Made by a program: the position numbers and the translations under genes. From the NCBI GenBank assembly GCA_002928735.1, contig PERL01000003.1, forward strand, positions 1 to 64,000: DNA of 64,000 nucleotides, in the 5' to 3' direction. Positions 44,068 to 53,518 of the stretch are shown in pieces. The notes beneath the pieces were generated by a model that ran no database searches, was not told where the DNA came from, and saw only the letters and a program-made list of their open reading frames with translations. How positions within the stretch are numbered: the stretch's first letter is position 1; each line of letters begins with the position of its first letter. The DNA comes from Hyphomicrobium sp. (GTDB lineage Bacteria; Pseudomonadota; Alphaproteobacteria; Rhizobiales; Hyphomicrobiaceae).

Positions 44068-46110
44068 ATGAGATGTAATCCGTGGCGCTGGCTATGGGGC
44101 CTTCTGCTGATCGCTCCGTTGAGCTGGATCGTGCTGCATCTCCATCAGGCCGAGATCGAGAACGATCTGCGCGTTCGTGCGACAGAGGCGTTGGAGCGCG
44201 CGGGGCTCGGCTGGGCATCGACGACATTCTCGGGCCGCGATGCGGTGCTCAACGGCTTAGCCTTAGACGAAAGCCAGCCAACGAAGGCGACGGATCTTGT
44301 GCGCCGCGTGTGGGGTGTTCGCGTGGTCGATCCGCGGACTGATCTTGTCCGCAGTGTCGAGAAATTTACGTGGTCGGCGGAGCGCGATCAGAGCGGCTCT
44401 CTGCGTCTATCCGGCTTCGTGCCGGGCGAGCCGTCGCGGAAGGCCATCTTGCAGGCCGTCCGGGCGACGTTGCCGAATGCCCGTGTGGTGGATGACATGA
44501 CGGTTGCGCGCGGGGGACCGGCGCGGGACGTGTTCATGTCGGGAGCCGGTTTCGGATTGAAGCAATTGGCGGCCCTCGACGCCGGCCGGGTTGAACTGGC
44601 GGACACGCAATTTTCGATCGAGGGGACGGCGCCGGATCAGTCCAGCCTCAAAGCTGTGCGGTCGCGGCTGAAGTCTTTGCCGACGGGAATCACGCTGGCG
44701 CGTGATGCGGTGACAGGGCCAAAGATCGAGACGTACGTCTGGGGGGCTGTGGCCACGGCGGGGCAAATCGTGCTGTCAGGTTATGTGCCGTCCAAGGACG
44801 TGCGTGACCAATTGTTTCAGAAGGCCAAGACGCTTTTCCCTGACCGTGCCGTTGTCGACCGGATCGAGGTTGCCGATGGGGCGCCGGATGGGTTTGCTGC
44901 AGCGGCCGCAGCGGGGCTCGATCAGCTTTATCAGCTGAAGGCCGGCGAGCTTTCGCTCTCCAACACTGCGGCAATGCTCGAAGGCGAAGCGGACGACAAG
45001 GCGACCGCCGATACCGTGACCCAAGCCTTCGTGTCGTCCATCAAGTCGCCGTTCCAGGCTCAGGCGAAGATTGTGGCGCCCGAACCGCCGCCACCGGCTG
45101 CGGCTCCCGAGCCAGCGCCTGCTCCTGCAGAACCGGTTGCAGAAGCTCCTCCTGTTCCTGCCGCGGTCACGTCGGCCTATGTCACGACGGCTCGCATCGA
45201 GCGCGGTCAAATCGAACTGCTGGGCAGTGTTCCCAGTGAGGATGAGCGCATCGCGCTCGTCGCCGCAACGCGGGGCCGGTTCCCTGATCTGTCTGTGAAG
45301 GACAGCTTGGAGATCCGGCCGGGCGCAAACGATGGGTGGCGCGCCTGCTTGCTGGCCGGAATCAACGGGCTTGGCCAGTTGACGACTGGTGAATTGACGC
45401 TCAGCAATCTCGATGTTGCGGTGAAAGGCGTGACCGACGACGACGAGATTGCAAAGGTTCTGGACGGCAACGTGAAGTCAGCGGCCAACTCCAATTGCAC
45501 GACGCGCGTCGAGGTGACGAGCACGGGCGAGAAGCAGGCCGAGGCCCGGCGCAGGGCTGAAGAAGAAGCGCGGCTCCAGGAAGAAGCGCGCCGGAAGGAA
45601 GAAGAGCAGCAGCGGCTTGCCGCCGAGCTTGAAGCCAAGCGGAAGGCCGACGAAGAGGCTGCCGCGAAGGCTGCGGAAGAGGCCCGGCTTGCCGCCCTCA
45701 AGGCGGAAGAAGATGCTCGACTGGCCGGGGCGCGCGCCGAAGCCGACAAATGCGAAATGCTGCTTGGCGATGCGATTGCAAAGGGTGCCATCAACTTCAA
45801 ACGTGCCGATTGGACGCTTGAAGGCTCGAGCAAGCCCACCCTTGATCAGTTGGCGTCCATCGTGAACCAGTGTCCGGCATTCAAGATCAGCATCGAAGGT
45901 CACACCGACTCGGAGGGCATTCCGGAACGCAACAATCCGCTGTCCGAGCGGCGTGCGCGGGCTGTTGCCGATTACTTGATCGCGGCGGGGGTCGAGGCAT
46001 CGCGGGTGTCGACTGTGGGTTATGGGGCTGAGCGTCCAATTGCCGACAACGATACGGCGGCGGGGCGGGCGAAGAACCGGCGCATCGAATTCAAAGTCAT
46101 CGCGGAGTAG
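44068..46110 (+). CDS. OmpA-domain envelope protein with three internal repeats
   Basis: 680 residues from the ATG at 44068 (GGGGAG 10 bases upstream). An N-terminal membrane anchor (LWGLLLIAPLSWIVLHL) is followed by a BON-like stretch (54-90) and three copies of a roughly 78-residue unit: about 112-190, 234-310 and 381-460, each starting LSG(F/Y)VPS/G-E and containing a GL-QL-x-AGxxxLS/D pattern. A Pro/Ala linker (338-367) separates the second and third copies. A charged coiled coil (487-560) leads to a C-terminal OmpA peptidoglycan-binding domain (KISIEGHTDSEGIPERNNPLSERRARAV ... AKNRRIEF). Probably links inner membrane to peptidoglycan. Confidence 0.85.
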   Translation: MRCNPWRWLWGLLLIAPLSWIVLHLHQAEIENDLRVRATEALERAGLGWASTTFSGRDAVLNGLALDESQPTKATDLVRRVWGVRVVDPRTDLVRSVEKFTWSAERDQSGSLRLSGFVPGEPSRKAILQAVRATLPNARVVDDMTVARGGPARDVFMSGAGFGLKQLAALDAGRVELADTQFSIEGTAPDQSSLKAVRSRLKSLPTGITLARDAVTGPKIETYVWGAVATAGQIVLSGYVPSKDVRDQLFQKAKTLFPDRAVVDRIEVADGAPDGFAAAAAAGLDQLYQLKAGELSLSNTAAMLEGEADDKATADTVTQAFVSSIKSPFQAQAKIVAPEPPPPAAAPEPAPAPAEPVAEAPPVPAAVTSAYVTTARIERGQIELLGSVPSEDERIALVAATRGRFPDLSVKDSLEIRPGANDGWRACLLAGINGLGQLTTGELTLSNLDVAVKGVTDDDEIAKVLDGNVKSAANSNCTTRVEVTSTGEKQAEARRRAEEEARLQEEARRKEEEQQRLAAELEAKRKADEEAAAKAAEEARLAALKAEEDARLAGARAEADKCEMLLGDAIAKGAINFKRADWTLEGSSKPTLDQLASIVNQCPAFKISIEGHTDSEGIPERNNPLSERRARAVADYLIAAGVEASRVSTVGYGAERPIADNDTAAGRAKNRRIEFKVIAE

Positions 46111-46154
46111 GGGCGCGGGCGCCACGCACGTGTGGGCCTGGCTGGGGAGCGGAC

Positions 46155-46253
46155 ATGGATTATCTGCTGATTAAGCTGATCTGGTATGTGGCCGGCGCAT
46201 TCGCGTTCGGAATCTTTGCCGGATGGGTCTCATGCGGGGAGCCAGAGGAGTGA
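46155..46253 (+). CDS. 32-residue membrane peptide
   Basis: ATG with GGGGAGCGGAC just upstream, 33 codons to TGA. One membrane helix (YLLIKLIWYVAGAFAFGIFAGWVS), then CGEPEE. It lies 44 bases after the OmpA-domain gene and 46 bases before the HhH-repeat protein, whose N-terminal helix has a similar Gly/Cys pattern (YLAGCMVGC). The good ribosome-binding site, clean helix and tight spacing argue that it is real. Function unknown; perhaps a small partner of the two neighbours. Confidence 0.55.
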   Translation: MDYLLIKLIWYVAGAFAFGIFAGWVSCGEPEE

Positions 46254-46299
46254 CGCCGGTTCGCCGATCGTCGCCGAGGCTTAAGGGAGTTCAGTCCTG

Positions 46300-48045
46300 A
46301 TGATTATGCTTGCCCTGCAGATTTTCCTGCTTTTGCTCTCGGCGTATCTCGCCGGATGCATGGTCGGATGTATTTTGCGCCGTGCGCTGTACACGCCGCA
46401 GCCTGTACTTGCCGCTCCGGCCGAAGTTCCGGCTGAGGCACCTCTTCGCAAAGCGTTGCCGGTGGAAGCGGGACGGTTCGAAACGGCGCTGACGGGTAAG
46501 CCCGCTGCTGCGCCCGCCGTCGCGCCTGTTGGCGAGCCGGTGGTCGAAGTCCGGCCGCGTCCGGTTGCCGTTCCGCCCGTCGAACGCTCGCTGCGCGATA
46601 ACGGGACGGCGGACATCGAAATCATCAAGACGCCACCGCGCCAGCCCGAGCCCGTCCAGGTGCCAGAGCCGCAGGTTGTGCAATTACCTGATCCCGTGAT
46701 TGAGCCGGTCGCCGTGGAGCCGGAGCCAGCCGCCGTGCGTGAAAAGAGCGTTCCTTCCTCGATGATGGGCGCGCCGCAAATGGCCAGCTATGCGGCGGTG
46801 GCCGCTGCTGCTGCTGCCGCTCGGGCCGCTGCCGAAGCGGAAGCCGCCGCCGCGCGCGCGCTTGAGGCGGAACAAGAGCCCGAGCCTGAGGCAGAAACGG
46901 CTCCCGCACCGGACGCTGCTGCAGGACCTGTCGCTGAACCTGAAGTCGTGGTGTTGGAGGCCGAGCCGCCGGAGCCTGCAAGCGAGATGACTGCCGCGCC
47001 CGTCGCGGACTTGCCGATCGTTCCAGCGGAACCGGCGGCACCCGCCGAACAGCCTGTTGCCGACGCTCCAGTTGCGGAGACGCCGGTCGCCGAGGTGGCG
47101 GCTGCGCACGCGGAGCCTGCCGACGATCTGAAGCGCATTCGCGGCATTGATCAGGCCTTGGAAGACCGGTTGACGGCCCTTGGCGTGCGGCGGTTTGCGG
47201 ACATTGCCGCGTGGTCGTCCGACGATGTTCAGCGCATGAACCAGTCGCTCGGATTGGTTGGGCGGATCGAGCAAGAGAACTGGATCGAGCAGGCCGATAT
47301 TCTGGCGCGCGGATCGGATACGAATTATTCGCGCCGGCAGCGCATTGCGGCGACGACATCCGCCGTCGGTATGGCCGCTGCGGCTGCCAGTGCTGCTGCG
47401 AATGCGACAGCGCAGATGAGCGCGGGGCCGGACCGGTTCACGCGGATCATCGGGATCGATCCGGACACCGAAAAGGCCCTCTATGGTTTGGGCTTTTCGC
47501 GGTACTCGGAGATTGCGCAGTGGTCGTCGGCTGATGTCGAGCGCGTCGAAGCCGCGATTGGCCGTCCGGGACGTGTAGGTCTCGACAACTGGATCGAGCA
47601 AGCCCGCGTCTTGGCACGGTATGCGGGGGAGACGGTGGAAGCCCGGCCCGTGCGCCTGGCGGATGCGATCCGGGAAAACAAGGCCGCGAAGCCTGCCGAG
47701 CCTGCAGCTGCGCGGACCGAAATGGCCGGGTTGAGGTCCGTTCGATCGCAGGCGTTGCGTGGCGAGGGGAGCGCGCTGGGCGATCGCACCGACGATCTGA
47801 AACGCATTCGCGGTATCGGGGTGCTGATCGAGAAGCGTCTGAACGCGCTCGGCATCACGTCATACGAGCAGGTCGCGAATTGGACGAAGGCCGATATCGA
47901 CAGCGTCAGTTCGCAACTCGACTTCCGGGGCCGCATTGAGCGTGAGAACTGGGTCGAGCAGGCCCGTATTCTGGCGTCGGGCGGTCAGACGGAGTTTTCG
48001 CGCCGGGTCGACCGGGGCGAAGTTGAGACGAGCAAGGACAGCTGA
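46300..48045 (+). CDS. Membrane-anchored protein with three HhH-like repeats
   Basis: 581 residues. N-terminal membrane helix (MLALQIFLLLLSAYLAGCMVGC), a long Pro/Ala/Glu-rich linker (35-270), then three copies of a 63-residue unit at about 275-337, 378-440 and 498-560. Each runs RIxGI...LxxLG...(Y/F)xxIAxW(S/T)xxDV...GRI...NWIEQAxxLA, a helix-hairpin-helix-like fold also seen as tails on some ribosomal and respiratory proteins. The second copy has lost part of the first hairpin (RIIGIDPDTEKALYGLG). It lies downstream of the OmpA-domain gene and the 32-residue peptide, probably the same transcript. DNA or protein binding at the membrane is possible; not established. Confidence 0.75.
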   Translation: MIMLALQIFLLLLSAYLAGCMVGCILRRALYTPQPVLAAPAEVPAEAPLRKALPVEAGRFETALTGKPAAAPAVAPVGEPVVEVRPRPVAVPPVERSLRDNGTADIEIIKTPPRQPEPVQVPEPQVVQLPDPVIEPVAVEPEPAAVREKSVPSSMMGAPQMASYAAVAAAAAAARAAAEAEAAAARALEAEQEPEPEAETAPAPDAAAGPVAEPEVVVLEAEPPEPASEMTAAPVADLPIVPAEPAAPAEQPVADAPVAETPVAEVAAAHAEPADDLKRIRGIDQALEDRLTALGVRRFADIAAWSSDDVQRMNQSLGLVGRIEQENWIEQADILARGSDTNYSRRQRIAATTSAVGMAAAAASAAANATAQMSAGPDRFTRIIGIDPDTEKALYGLGFSRYSEIAQWSSADVERVEAAIGRPGRVGLDNWIEQARVLARYAGETVEARPVRLADAIRENKAAKPAEPAAARTEMAGLRSVRSQALRGEGSALGDRTDDLKRIRGIGVLIEKRLNALGITSYEQVANWTKADIDSVSSQLDFRGRIERENWVEQARILASGGQTEFSRRVDRGEVETSKDS

Positions 48046-48047
48046 GA

Positions 48048-48950
48048 TCAATTCGCGTCCGTGCGGTCGAGAAAACGGCGCACTTCGTCGATGGAGGCCT
48101 TGTCGCGCAGCCAGGGGGCGTGCCCTTGGCCGGCGATGGCCAATTCGGTGAGGTCGGGGTGACGCTGGCGCATGGCGTCGACGGTTGCGGCCGATAAGAG
48201 ATCGGAATTGAGCCCGCGAATGACCATGACGGGCGTGCGCTTCAATGCATCGAACTGGGCCCACAAAGGCGGGATCGCGCCGTCGATGGATGAGAAGGCC
48301 TGGCCGAGTTTGGTGTCGTAGCCCGGAGCGGGGCGGCCGTTCTTGTCGTTGAAGAGCTGGCGGGCGATCGGCTCCCATTCCGCTTCCGCGACGGCAGTGA
48401 ACGCGTTCGCGTTCATGTCGCGCACCATGGCAGCGGCTTCTTTCCAATCGCGCGGCAACGGTGTGCGGCCGACGTAAGATGCGATGCGCGAGAGGCCATC
48501 CCGCTCGATGACGGGGCCGATGTCGTTCAGGATGACGGGTCCCAGAAAGCTCGGTTGGGCGGCGGCCATCACCATGGCGATGAGGCCGCCGCGCGAGGTG
48601 CCGAGGATGGCTGCACCTTCCAAGCCGCGTGCCATCATGAAGTCGAGTGCGTCCTGCATTTCAGCTGGGACGGTATAGTTGCGCCAATCGGCGTCGTATT
48701 CGGACAGGCCGCGGCCGCGGCTGTCGAGGGTGAAGACATCGCGCGCGCGGCTGCCAACCGACAGTTCGAGCGCGATTTCGTGGAAGTCCCGGCTGTTGCG
48801 GGTGAGGCCGGCGAGGCAAAGGACGGGACGCAGGCGATGGCTGGCGTTTTCCGGTGAGGGATGGCGGGCGCGATAGTGGCGCGCGTAGAGTTTCAGGCCA
48901 TTGCGCTGGGTGAAATACATCTCGTCGAAGCGCTGCGGCGCGGCTGTCAT
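48048..48950 (-). CDS. Alpha/beta hydrolase
   Basis: 300 residues from the ATG at 48950; the much longer open frame upstream overlaps the lytic transglycosylase gene and is not used. Nucleophile elbow GTSRGG (ILGTSRGGLIAM), oxyanion region LCLAGLTRNSRDF, acid in RGLNSDLLS, and catalytic His in GQGHAPWL. Cytoplasmic by sequence (no signal). Substrate unknown; similar proteins are annotated as general esterases. Stop is 2 bases from the convergent HhH-repeat gene. Confidence 0.85.
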   Translation of the reverse strand: MTAAPQRFDEMYFTQRNGLKLYARHYRARHPSPENASHRLRPVLCLAGLTRNSRDFHEIALELSVGSRARDVFTLDSRGRGLSEYDADWRNYTVPAEMQDALDFMMARGLEGAAILGTSRGGLIAMVMAAAQPSFLGPVILNDIGPVIERDGLSRIASYVGRTPLPRDWKEAAAMVRDMNANAFTAVAEAEWEPIARQLFNDKNGRPAPGYDTKLGQAFSSIDGAIPPLWAQFDALKRTPVMVIRGLNSDLLSAATVDAMRQRHPDLTELAIAGQGHAPWLRDKASIDEVRRFLDRTDAN

Positions 48951-48984
48951 TCGTTGTCCCTCAATCGTGCCTTCTCGCAACCCA

Positions 48985-51225
48985 TCAGCCGTCAGAGGCG
49001 GCTGAGTCGCGCTCATCCGGCTTGACGACGGGCGGCGCGACTGTGCCACCGGCGACGCGGGCCCGCATGAGATCCTTATCCAGGCGGACGGCCACGTCTT
49101 CCTCGCCAAGACGTGCGCGATACACCTGCACATTCGCGAGGACCTTGGCAACGTACTCGCGCGTTTCCTGGATCGGTATGCGTTCGATCCAATCGATGGG
49201 ATCGATCTTGGGATCGCGAGGGTCGCCGAATTCGCGGATCCACTGGCGGGCGCGGCCGGGTCCGGCGTTGTAGCCGGCGAGGGTGAGGATGTATGAGCCG
49301 GTGAAGTCTTGCATGCGGTCGCCAATGTAGGCCGATCCCATCATCGTATTGTAGGCGGGATCAGAGAGCAGGCGCTTGATATCGCATTTGATCTTGTAGT
49401 CGCGGCAGACGTGCTGCGCGGTGATGGTCATGACCTGCAGCAGGCCCTTGGCACCCGCGCCCGACACGGTGAGCGAGTTGAACTCCGTCTCTTGGCGCGC
49501 GATGCCGAGGAGGAACGCCGTTTCGGGTGGCTTGCGGAGCGGGGAATAGGCCGGGAAGGGGTGAACCGGATAGGCATAATAGAAAAGATTTTTGCGGTCG
49601 GCGATGCCTGACTTGGCCGTGCGGACGGCGGATTGCGTGTCGCCGATCGCTTCGGCCAGATGGGCGATCATGGCGAGTTCGGCTTCGCTCTTCAGGTAGA
49701 AGCGGAGTTGGACGAGGAAGACACGGCTGATGGAAATGTCGAGCTTGGTCTTATGGGCGATGACGACGGCCTTGGCGGCGTCGAGGCTGTTGAACTTTTC
49801 GATTTCATCTTGTGAAGGGACGGCTGGCGGCGCGATGGGGAAATTCTTGCGGCCGGGTTCCAGCTTCTGCATCGCGAGCAGGCCGTGGAAGGTATCGCGG
49901 TCAAGGGTCGCTTCCGTGTAGGCGGCCGTCGCCGCGGCTTTATCTTTCAGCGCTTCCGCGGTGCGGCCGACCCAATAGTTGGCCTTGGCGCGGCTCAAGG
50001 GGCCGTCGGCTGCCTTTTGCATGGTGTCGAAGTGGGGTTTCGCCTTTGCTGCATCCTTAAGGTAGCGCAGCGCCAGCCAACCGGCCATGAAGGACTGGTC
50101 CTTCAGGGGATTGACGGTGAGGGGGCCAGGATCGCGCACGATCGCGTAGGCGAGTTTGGGATTGTCTTTGCGCAGGGACGCGTAGGCCAGCGTGCGGCGC
50201 TCGATCCACCATTCGTCGTTGTTATTGACCGCGCCCGGCTCAGTGGGGACTGTGAGCATGATCTTGGCGGCTTCGTCGATCTTGTCGGCGCGGCGCAGGG
50301 CCTGGATCTTGTGGAAGGTGAAGCCCCAATCGGCGGCATCGCTGGCAGGAGCGGCTTGGATGAGACCGAGCGCGCCTTTTTGCTGCATGAATACGGCGAG
50401 GCGGGCTTCGGCGCGCTTGCGCTCGGCTTCGGGCAAGAGGGCGATGACGCGCTTGGCGACGGCTGCGCGGCTGTTGCGGTCGTCCTTCCAGCGGACGTCG
50501 TCGATGATGAGGCGGTCGAGGCGGGCCTTGTGATCAGCCAGCGTTAAGATTGACCCGAAGCGGTCGAGAAAGGGTTTCTCGAATTTGGCGGCCAGCGACA
50601 TCTCCCGCCAAACCTTGACGGCGTAGGTGCGCGCCTCTTCGGTTTTGCCTTCGGCCAGATAGGAGGATGCAAGTGCTGCGAAACCCGCCCCGTGGTCGGG
50701 GCCGCCCTTGGCGAAGGTGGCGCGGATGTCTTTCGAACTGCCGCCGCCGATAAACAGTGCCTCTTCATAGCGCTGGGTGAGGAGGCGGCGCTCGGGCCAG
50801 GCGGGATTGGCGTCGAGGAATGACCGGTAGTCGGCCGCGGCGCCAAAGCCGCTGCGCAAGCGATGCCAAGTGGCAAGTTTGGCGGCGACGGGATTGGCAA
50901 TGCGCGCGCGGTGTTGGTCGCCGTCATCGGGCTTGCCGGCGCTGTAGGACTTCACCGCATCGCGAAGTGCCGCCGCATCGGACTCGGAGATCTTTGTGGC
51001 GAGCAGAGATGCGATGGCCTTGTCAAAGCGCGCGGTGTGGGACGCTTCTTCTTTGCTGGGCATGTGCGGACTGGGGAGGATGGGCCGTTCAACGGCCGGA
51101 GCCTTCGCCACAGCCGGCGGCGCGCCAGGGTTGGCCGCGGCGCGATCGCCGCATGGGTAGAGAGTGGCTGCGGCAACCCCGCCGAAGAGAACGGCGTGGT
51201 GCAATGTCTTGAAAGATAAGCGCAA
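48985..51225 (-). CDS. Soluble lytic murein transglycosylase (Slt type)
   Basis: 746 residues. An N-terminal export signal, then a long alpha-superhelical ring domain (about 60-560), then the lysozyme-like SLT domain: catalytic Glu in GIARQETEFNSLTVSGAGAKGLLQVM, followed by YNTMMGSAYIGDRMQDFTGSYILTLAGYNAGPGRARQWI and IPIQETREYVAKVLANVQVYR. Cleaves peptidoglycan glycan strands to 1,6-anhydro products in the periplasm. Divergent from dapA across 267 bases without other genes; the hydrolase follows downstream. Confidence 0.92.
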   Translation of the reverse strand: MRLSFKTLHHAVLFGGVAAATLYPCGDRAAANPGAPPAVAKAPAVERPILPSPHMPSKEEASHTARFDKAIASLLATKISESDAAALRDAVKSYSAGKPDDGDQHRARIANPVAAKLATWHRLRSGFGAAADYRSFLDANPAWPERRLLTQRYEEALFIGGGSSKDIRATFAKGGPDHGAGFAALASSYLAEGKTEEARTYAVKVWREMSLAAKFEKPFLDRFGSILTLADHKARLDRLIIDDVRWKDDRNSRAAVAKRVIALLPEAERKRAEARLAVFMQQKGALGLIQAAPASDAADWGFTFHKIQALRRADKIDEAAKIMLTVPTEPGAVNNNDEWWIERRTLAYASLRKDNPKLAYAIVRDPGPLTVNPLKDQSFMAGWLALRYLKDAAKAKPHFDTMQKAADGPLSRAKANYWVGRTAEALKDKAAATAAYTEATLDRDTFHGLLAMQKLEPGRKNFPIAPPAVPSQDEIEKFNSLDAAKAVVIAHKTKLDISISRVFLVQLRFYLKSEAELAMIAHLAEAIGDTQSAVRTAKSGIADRKNLFYYAYPVHPFPAYSPLRKPPETAFLLGIARQETEFNSLTVSGAGAKGLLQVMTITAQHVCRDYKIKCDIKRLLSDPAYNTMMGSAYIGDRMQDFTGSYILTLAGYNAGPGRARQWIREFGDPRDPKIDPIDWIERIPIQETREYVAKVLANVQVYRARLGEEDVAVRLDKDLMRARVAGGTVAPPVVKPDERDSAASDG

Positions 51226-51492
51226 TGAGAGACCTTTCCCGCCGCAAGCGGGGCGTACCCGCTGCTGTTGCTGTCGCCTTGCGGCCGTCCATGTGACCGC
51301 CTAATGTCGCGGCACTCGAACCGGCAGCTACCCACGCATGCCGCGGTTCCTCGTTGTCAGGCAACGTAACAACCGGGTTGGCCCTCTTCAAGGCGAAGAC
51401 GGCGCAGCGCAGGCGTTTCCGGATTCACGGGTCATTTCCAGAAAACCCCGTCCAGGCTGTGCCTTGGACCCGACGCACGACAGGATAGAGGC

Positions 51493-52383
51493 ATGTTCAA
51501 GGGGTCGCTGACGGCGCTCATCACACCGTTCAAGAACGGCAAGCTCGACGAGGACGCTTTGGCGCGCTTCGTCGACTGGCAGATCACGGAAGGCACGCAT
51601 GGGTTGGTGCCGACGGGGACGACGGGGGAAAGCCCGACGCTGGACTACGACGAGCACAAGCGGGTGATTGAAATCACCATCGCGGCGGCGCGTGGCCGGG
51701 TTCCGGTGATGGCGGGGACGGGGTCGAATTCAACGGAAGAAGCCATCGAGCTTTCGACGCACGCCGAAAAGGCCGGGGCGTCGGGGCTACTCATCGTGAC
51801 GCCCTATTACAACAAGCCGACGCAAGAGGGGCTCTATCAGCACTACAAGGCGATCAATGACGCGGTGAACATTCCGATCTTCATCTACAACATCCCGCCG
51901 CGCTCGATCGTGGATATGTCGGTGGCGACGATGGCTCGGTTATTCGAGTTGAAGAACATCGCGGGCGTGAAGGATGCGACGGCCAATTTGGCGCGAGTGT
52001 CGCAGCAGCGCGCGGCCATGGGGCCGGATTTCATTCAATTGTCGGGCGAAGACGCGACCGCGTTGGCGTTTATGGCGCATGGCGGGCACGGGTGCATTTC
52101 GGTGGTCTCGAACATTGCGCCGCGCCTGTGCGCGGAGTTCCAGAACGCGTGTCTGCGCGGAGATTTCAAGGCGGCGCTGGCTTTGCAGGACCGGCTGATG
52201 CCGCTGCATGATGCCATGTTCTGCGAGACCAATCCGGGGCCGGTGAAGTATGCCGCGTCGCGGCTGGGGCTGTGTTTGCCAGATATGCGGCTGCCGATGG
52301 TTCCGCTGACGGACGGTGCGCGCAAGTGTGTTGACGATGCGCTCGCGAAAGCCGGCTTGTTAACGGCGGCGGCCGCCGAGTGA
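51493..52383 (+). CDS. dapA: 4-hydroxy-tetrahydrodipicolinate synthase
   Basis: 296 residues, standard length. Condenses pyruvate with aspartate semialdehyde in the lysine/diaminopimelate pathway. Pyruvate-binding GTTGESPTL, catalytic Tyr in [12 protein letters not shown], Schiff-base Lys in [11 protein letters not shown], and the allosteric region are intact. Followed 30 bases later by smpB. Confidence 0.97.
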   Translation: MFKGSLTALITPFKNGKLDEDALARFVDWQITEGTHGLVPTGTTGESPTLDYDEHKRVIEITIAAARGRVPVMAGTGSNSTEEAIELSTHAEKAGASGLLIVTPYYNKPTQEGLYQHYKAINDAVNIPIFIYNIPPRSIVDMSVATMARLFELKNIAGVKDATANLARVSQQRAAMGPDFIQLSGEDATALAFMAHGGHGCISVVSNIAPRLCAEFQNACLRGDFKAALALQDRLMPLHDAMFCETNPGPVKYAASRLGLCLPDMRLPMVPLTDGARKCVDDALAKAGLLTAAAAE

Positions 52384-52413
52384 TACGACGCACCGTGCAA
52401 GGATCATAACGCC

Positions 52414-52890
52414 ATGGCCGCTGCCAAGGATGATGAGCGCAAGCTCGTCGCCGAAAACCGGAAGGCCCGGCACGAGTTTTTTCTGACCGACACCTGGGAG
52501 GCCGGCATCATGCTGACCGGCACCGAGGTCAAGTCGTTGCGCAAAGGGCAATCGAACATCGGAGAGAGCTACGCGTCGTTCGAGGACGGCGGGCTCTACC
52601 TCGTGAATTCCTACATTCCGGAATACACGCAGGCCGGACGATTTTTTCAGCACGAACCGCGCCGCAAGCGGCGTCTGCTGCTGCGCAAGGCGGAACTGGC
52701 CAAGATCTTCCAGGCTATCGAACGGAAGGGTATGACGATCGTGCCCGTCGAAATGTATTTTAATGCGCGGGGGATCGCGAAACTCAAGCTCGCGCTGGCC
52801 GAAGGCAAAAAGCTGACCGACAAGCGCCAGGACGCGGCCAAGCGCGATTGGCAGCGGCAGAAGGCGCGGATCATGCGCGAGAAGGGTTGA
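52414..52890 (+). CDS. smpB: SsrA-binding protein
   Basis: 158 residues. Binds tmRNA and takes part in trans-translation to rescue stalled ribosomes. Family blocks: [42 protein letters not shown], and [22 protein letters not shown], the basic tail that enters the decoding centre. Follows dapA on the same strand. I do not see the tmRNA gene in this window. Confidence 0.97.
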   Translation: MAAAKDDERKLVAENRKARHEFFLTDTWEAGIMLTGTEVKSLRKGQSNIGESYASFEDGGLYLVNSYIPEYTQAGRFFQHEPRRKRRLLLRKAELAKIFQAIERKGMTIVPVEMYFNARGIAKLKLALAEGKKLTDKRQDAAKRDWQRQKARIMREKG

Positions 52891-52972
52891 CGGCGGCGGC
52901 GCCGAACCCGATGGATGCTGACTGACGCAGTGAGCCGCCGGCGGTCTCGCCGGGATACAAGGATTATTCTCG

Positions 52973-53506
52973 ATGAGCGAATGGCCGTATCCGGCTCCAG
53001 CGGACGACGGAGGTGCTGCCCATCTCGTGTCCGGCGCACCGCTGCCCGATTTCGAACTGCCGACGACGACGGGCGACCGGCTGTCGTTGGCCCGGGTGAG
53101 CGGGCTCAGCATCGTTTTCGTTTATCCGTGGACAGGCAAGCCCGGGGCCGCCAATCCACCAGGATGGGACCGCATCCCGGGTGCGCATGGGTCAACGCCG
53201 GAAGCGCAGGGCTTTCAGACGCATCTGGAGGATTTTCAAGCTCGCGGTATTCAGATCCTGGGGCTCAGCACGCAATCGCGTGAGTGGCAGAGGGAATTTG
53301 CGGGGCGGGCCGGCTTGACGTATCCGCTGTTGAGCGACGCGGAGTTCAAGGTGGCGGATGCGCTGCGATTGCCGCGTTTCGAGGCTGGTGGAGAAACGTT
53401 TCTCAAGCGGCTGACGCTGATGTGCCGCGATGGACAGATCGTCCGAACTATTTTTCCCGTGCACCCACCGGACCGTCACGCGGCCGATTTGCTGGCCATG
53501 CTGTAG
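52973..53506 (+). CDS. Redoxin-family protein lacking the peroxidatic cysteine
   Basis: 177 residues with an AhpC/TSA thioredoxin-like fold (SGAPLPDFELPTTTGDRLSLARVSGLSIVFVYP ... GIQILGLSTQ ... YPLLSDAEFKVADALRLP). Peroxiredoxins have a Cys in the YPxxxTPGC place; here it reads YPWTGKPGAANPPGW, with no cysteine. The only Cys is LMCRDGQ near residue 154. The protein therefore probably does not work as an ordinary peroxiredoxin. Downstream of smpB by 82 bases on the same strand. Confidence 0.75.
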   Translation: MSEWPYPAPADDGGAAHLVSGAPLPDFELPTTTGDRLSLARVSGLSIVFVYPWTGKPGAANPPGWDRIPGAHGSTPEAQGFQTHLEDFQARGIQILGLSTQSREWQREFAGRAGLTYPLLSDAEFKVADALRLPRFEAGGETFLKRLTLMCRDGQIVRTIFPVHPPDRHAADLLAML

Positions 53507-53518
53507 AGAGCCAGAGCG

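Noticed and set aside
48951-49325. N-terminal extension of the alpha/beta hydrolase
   Set aside because: Lies inside the lytic transglycosylase coding region in a different frame.
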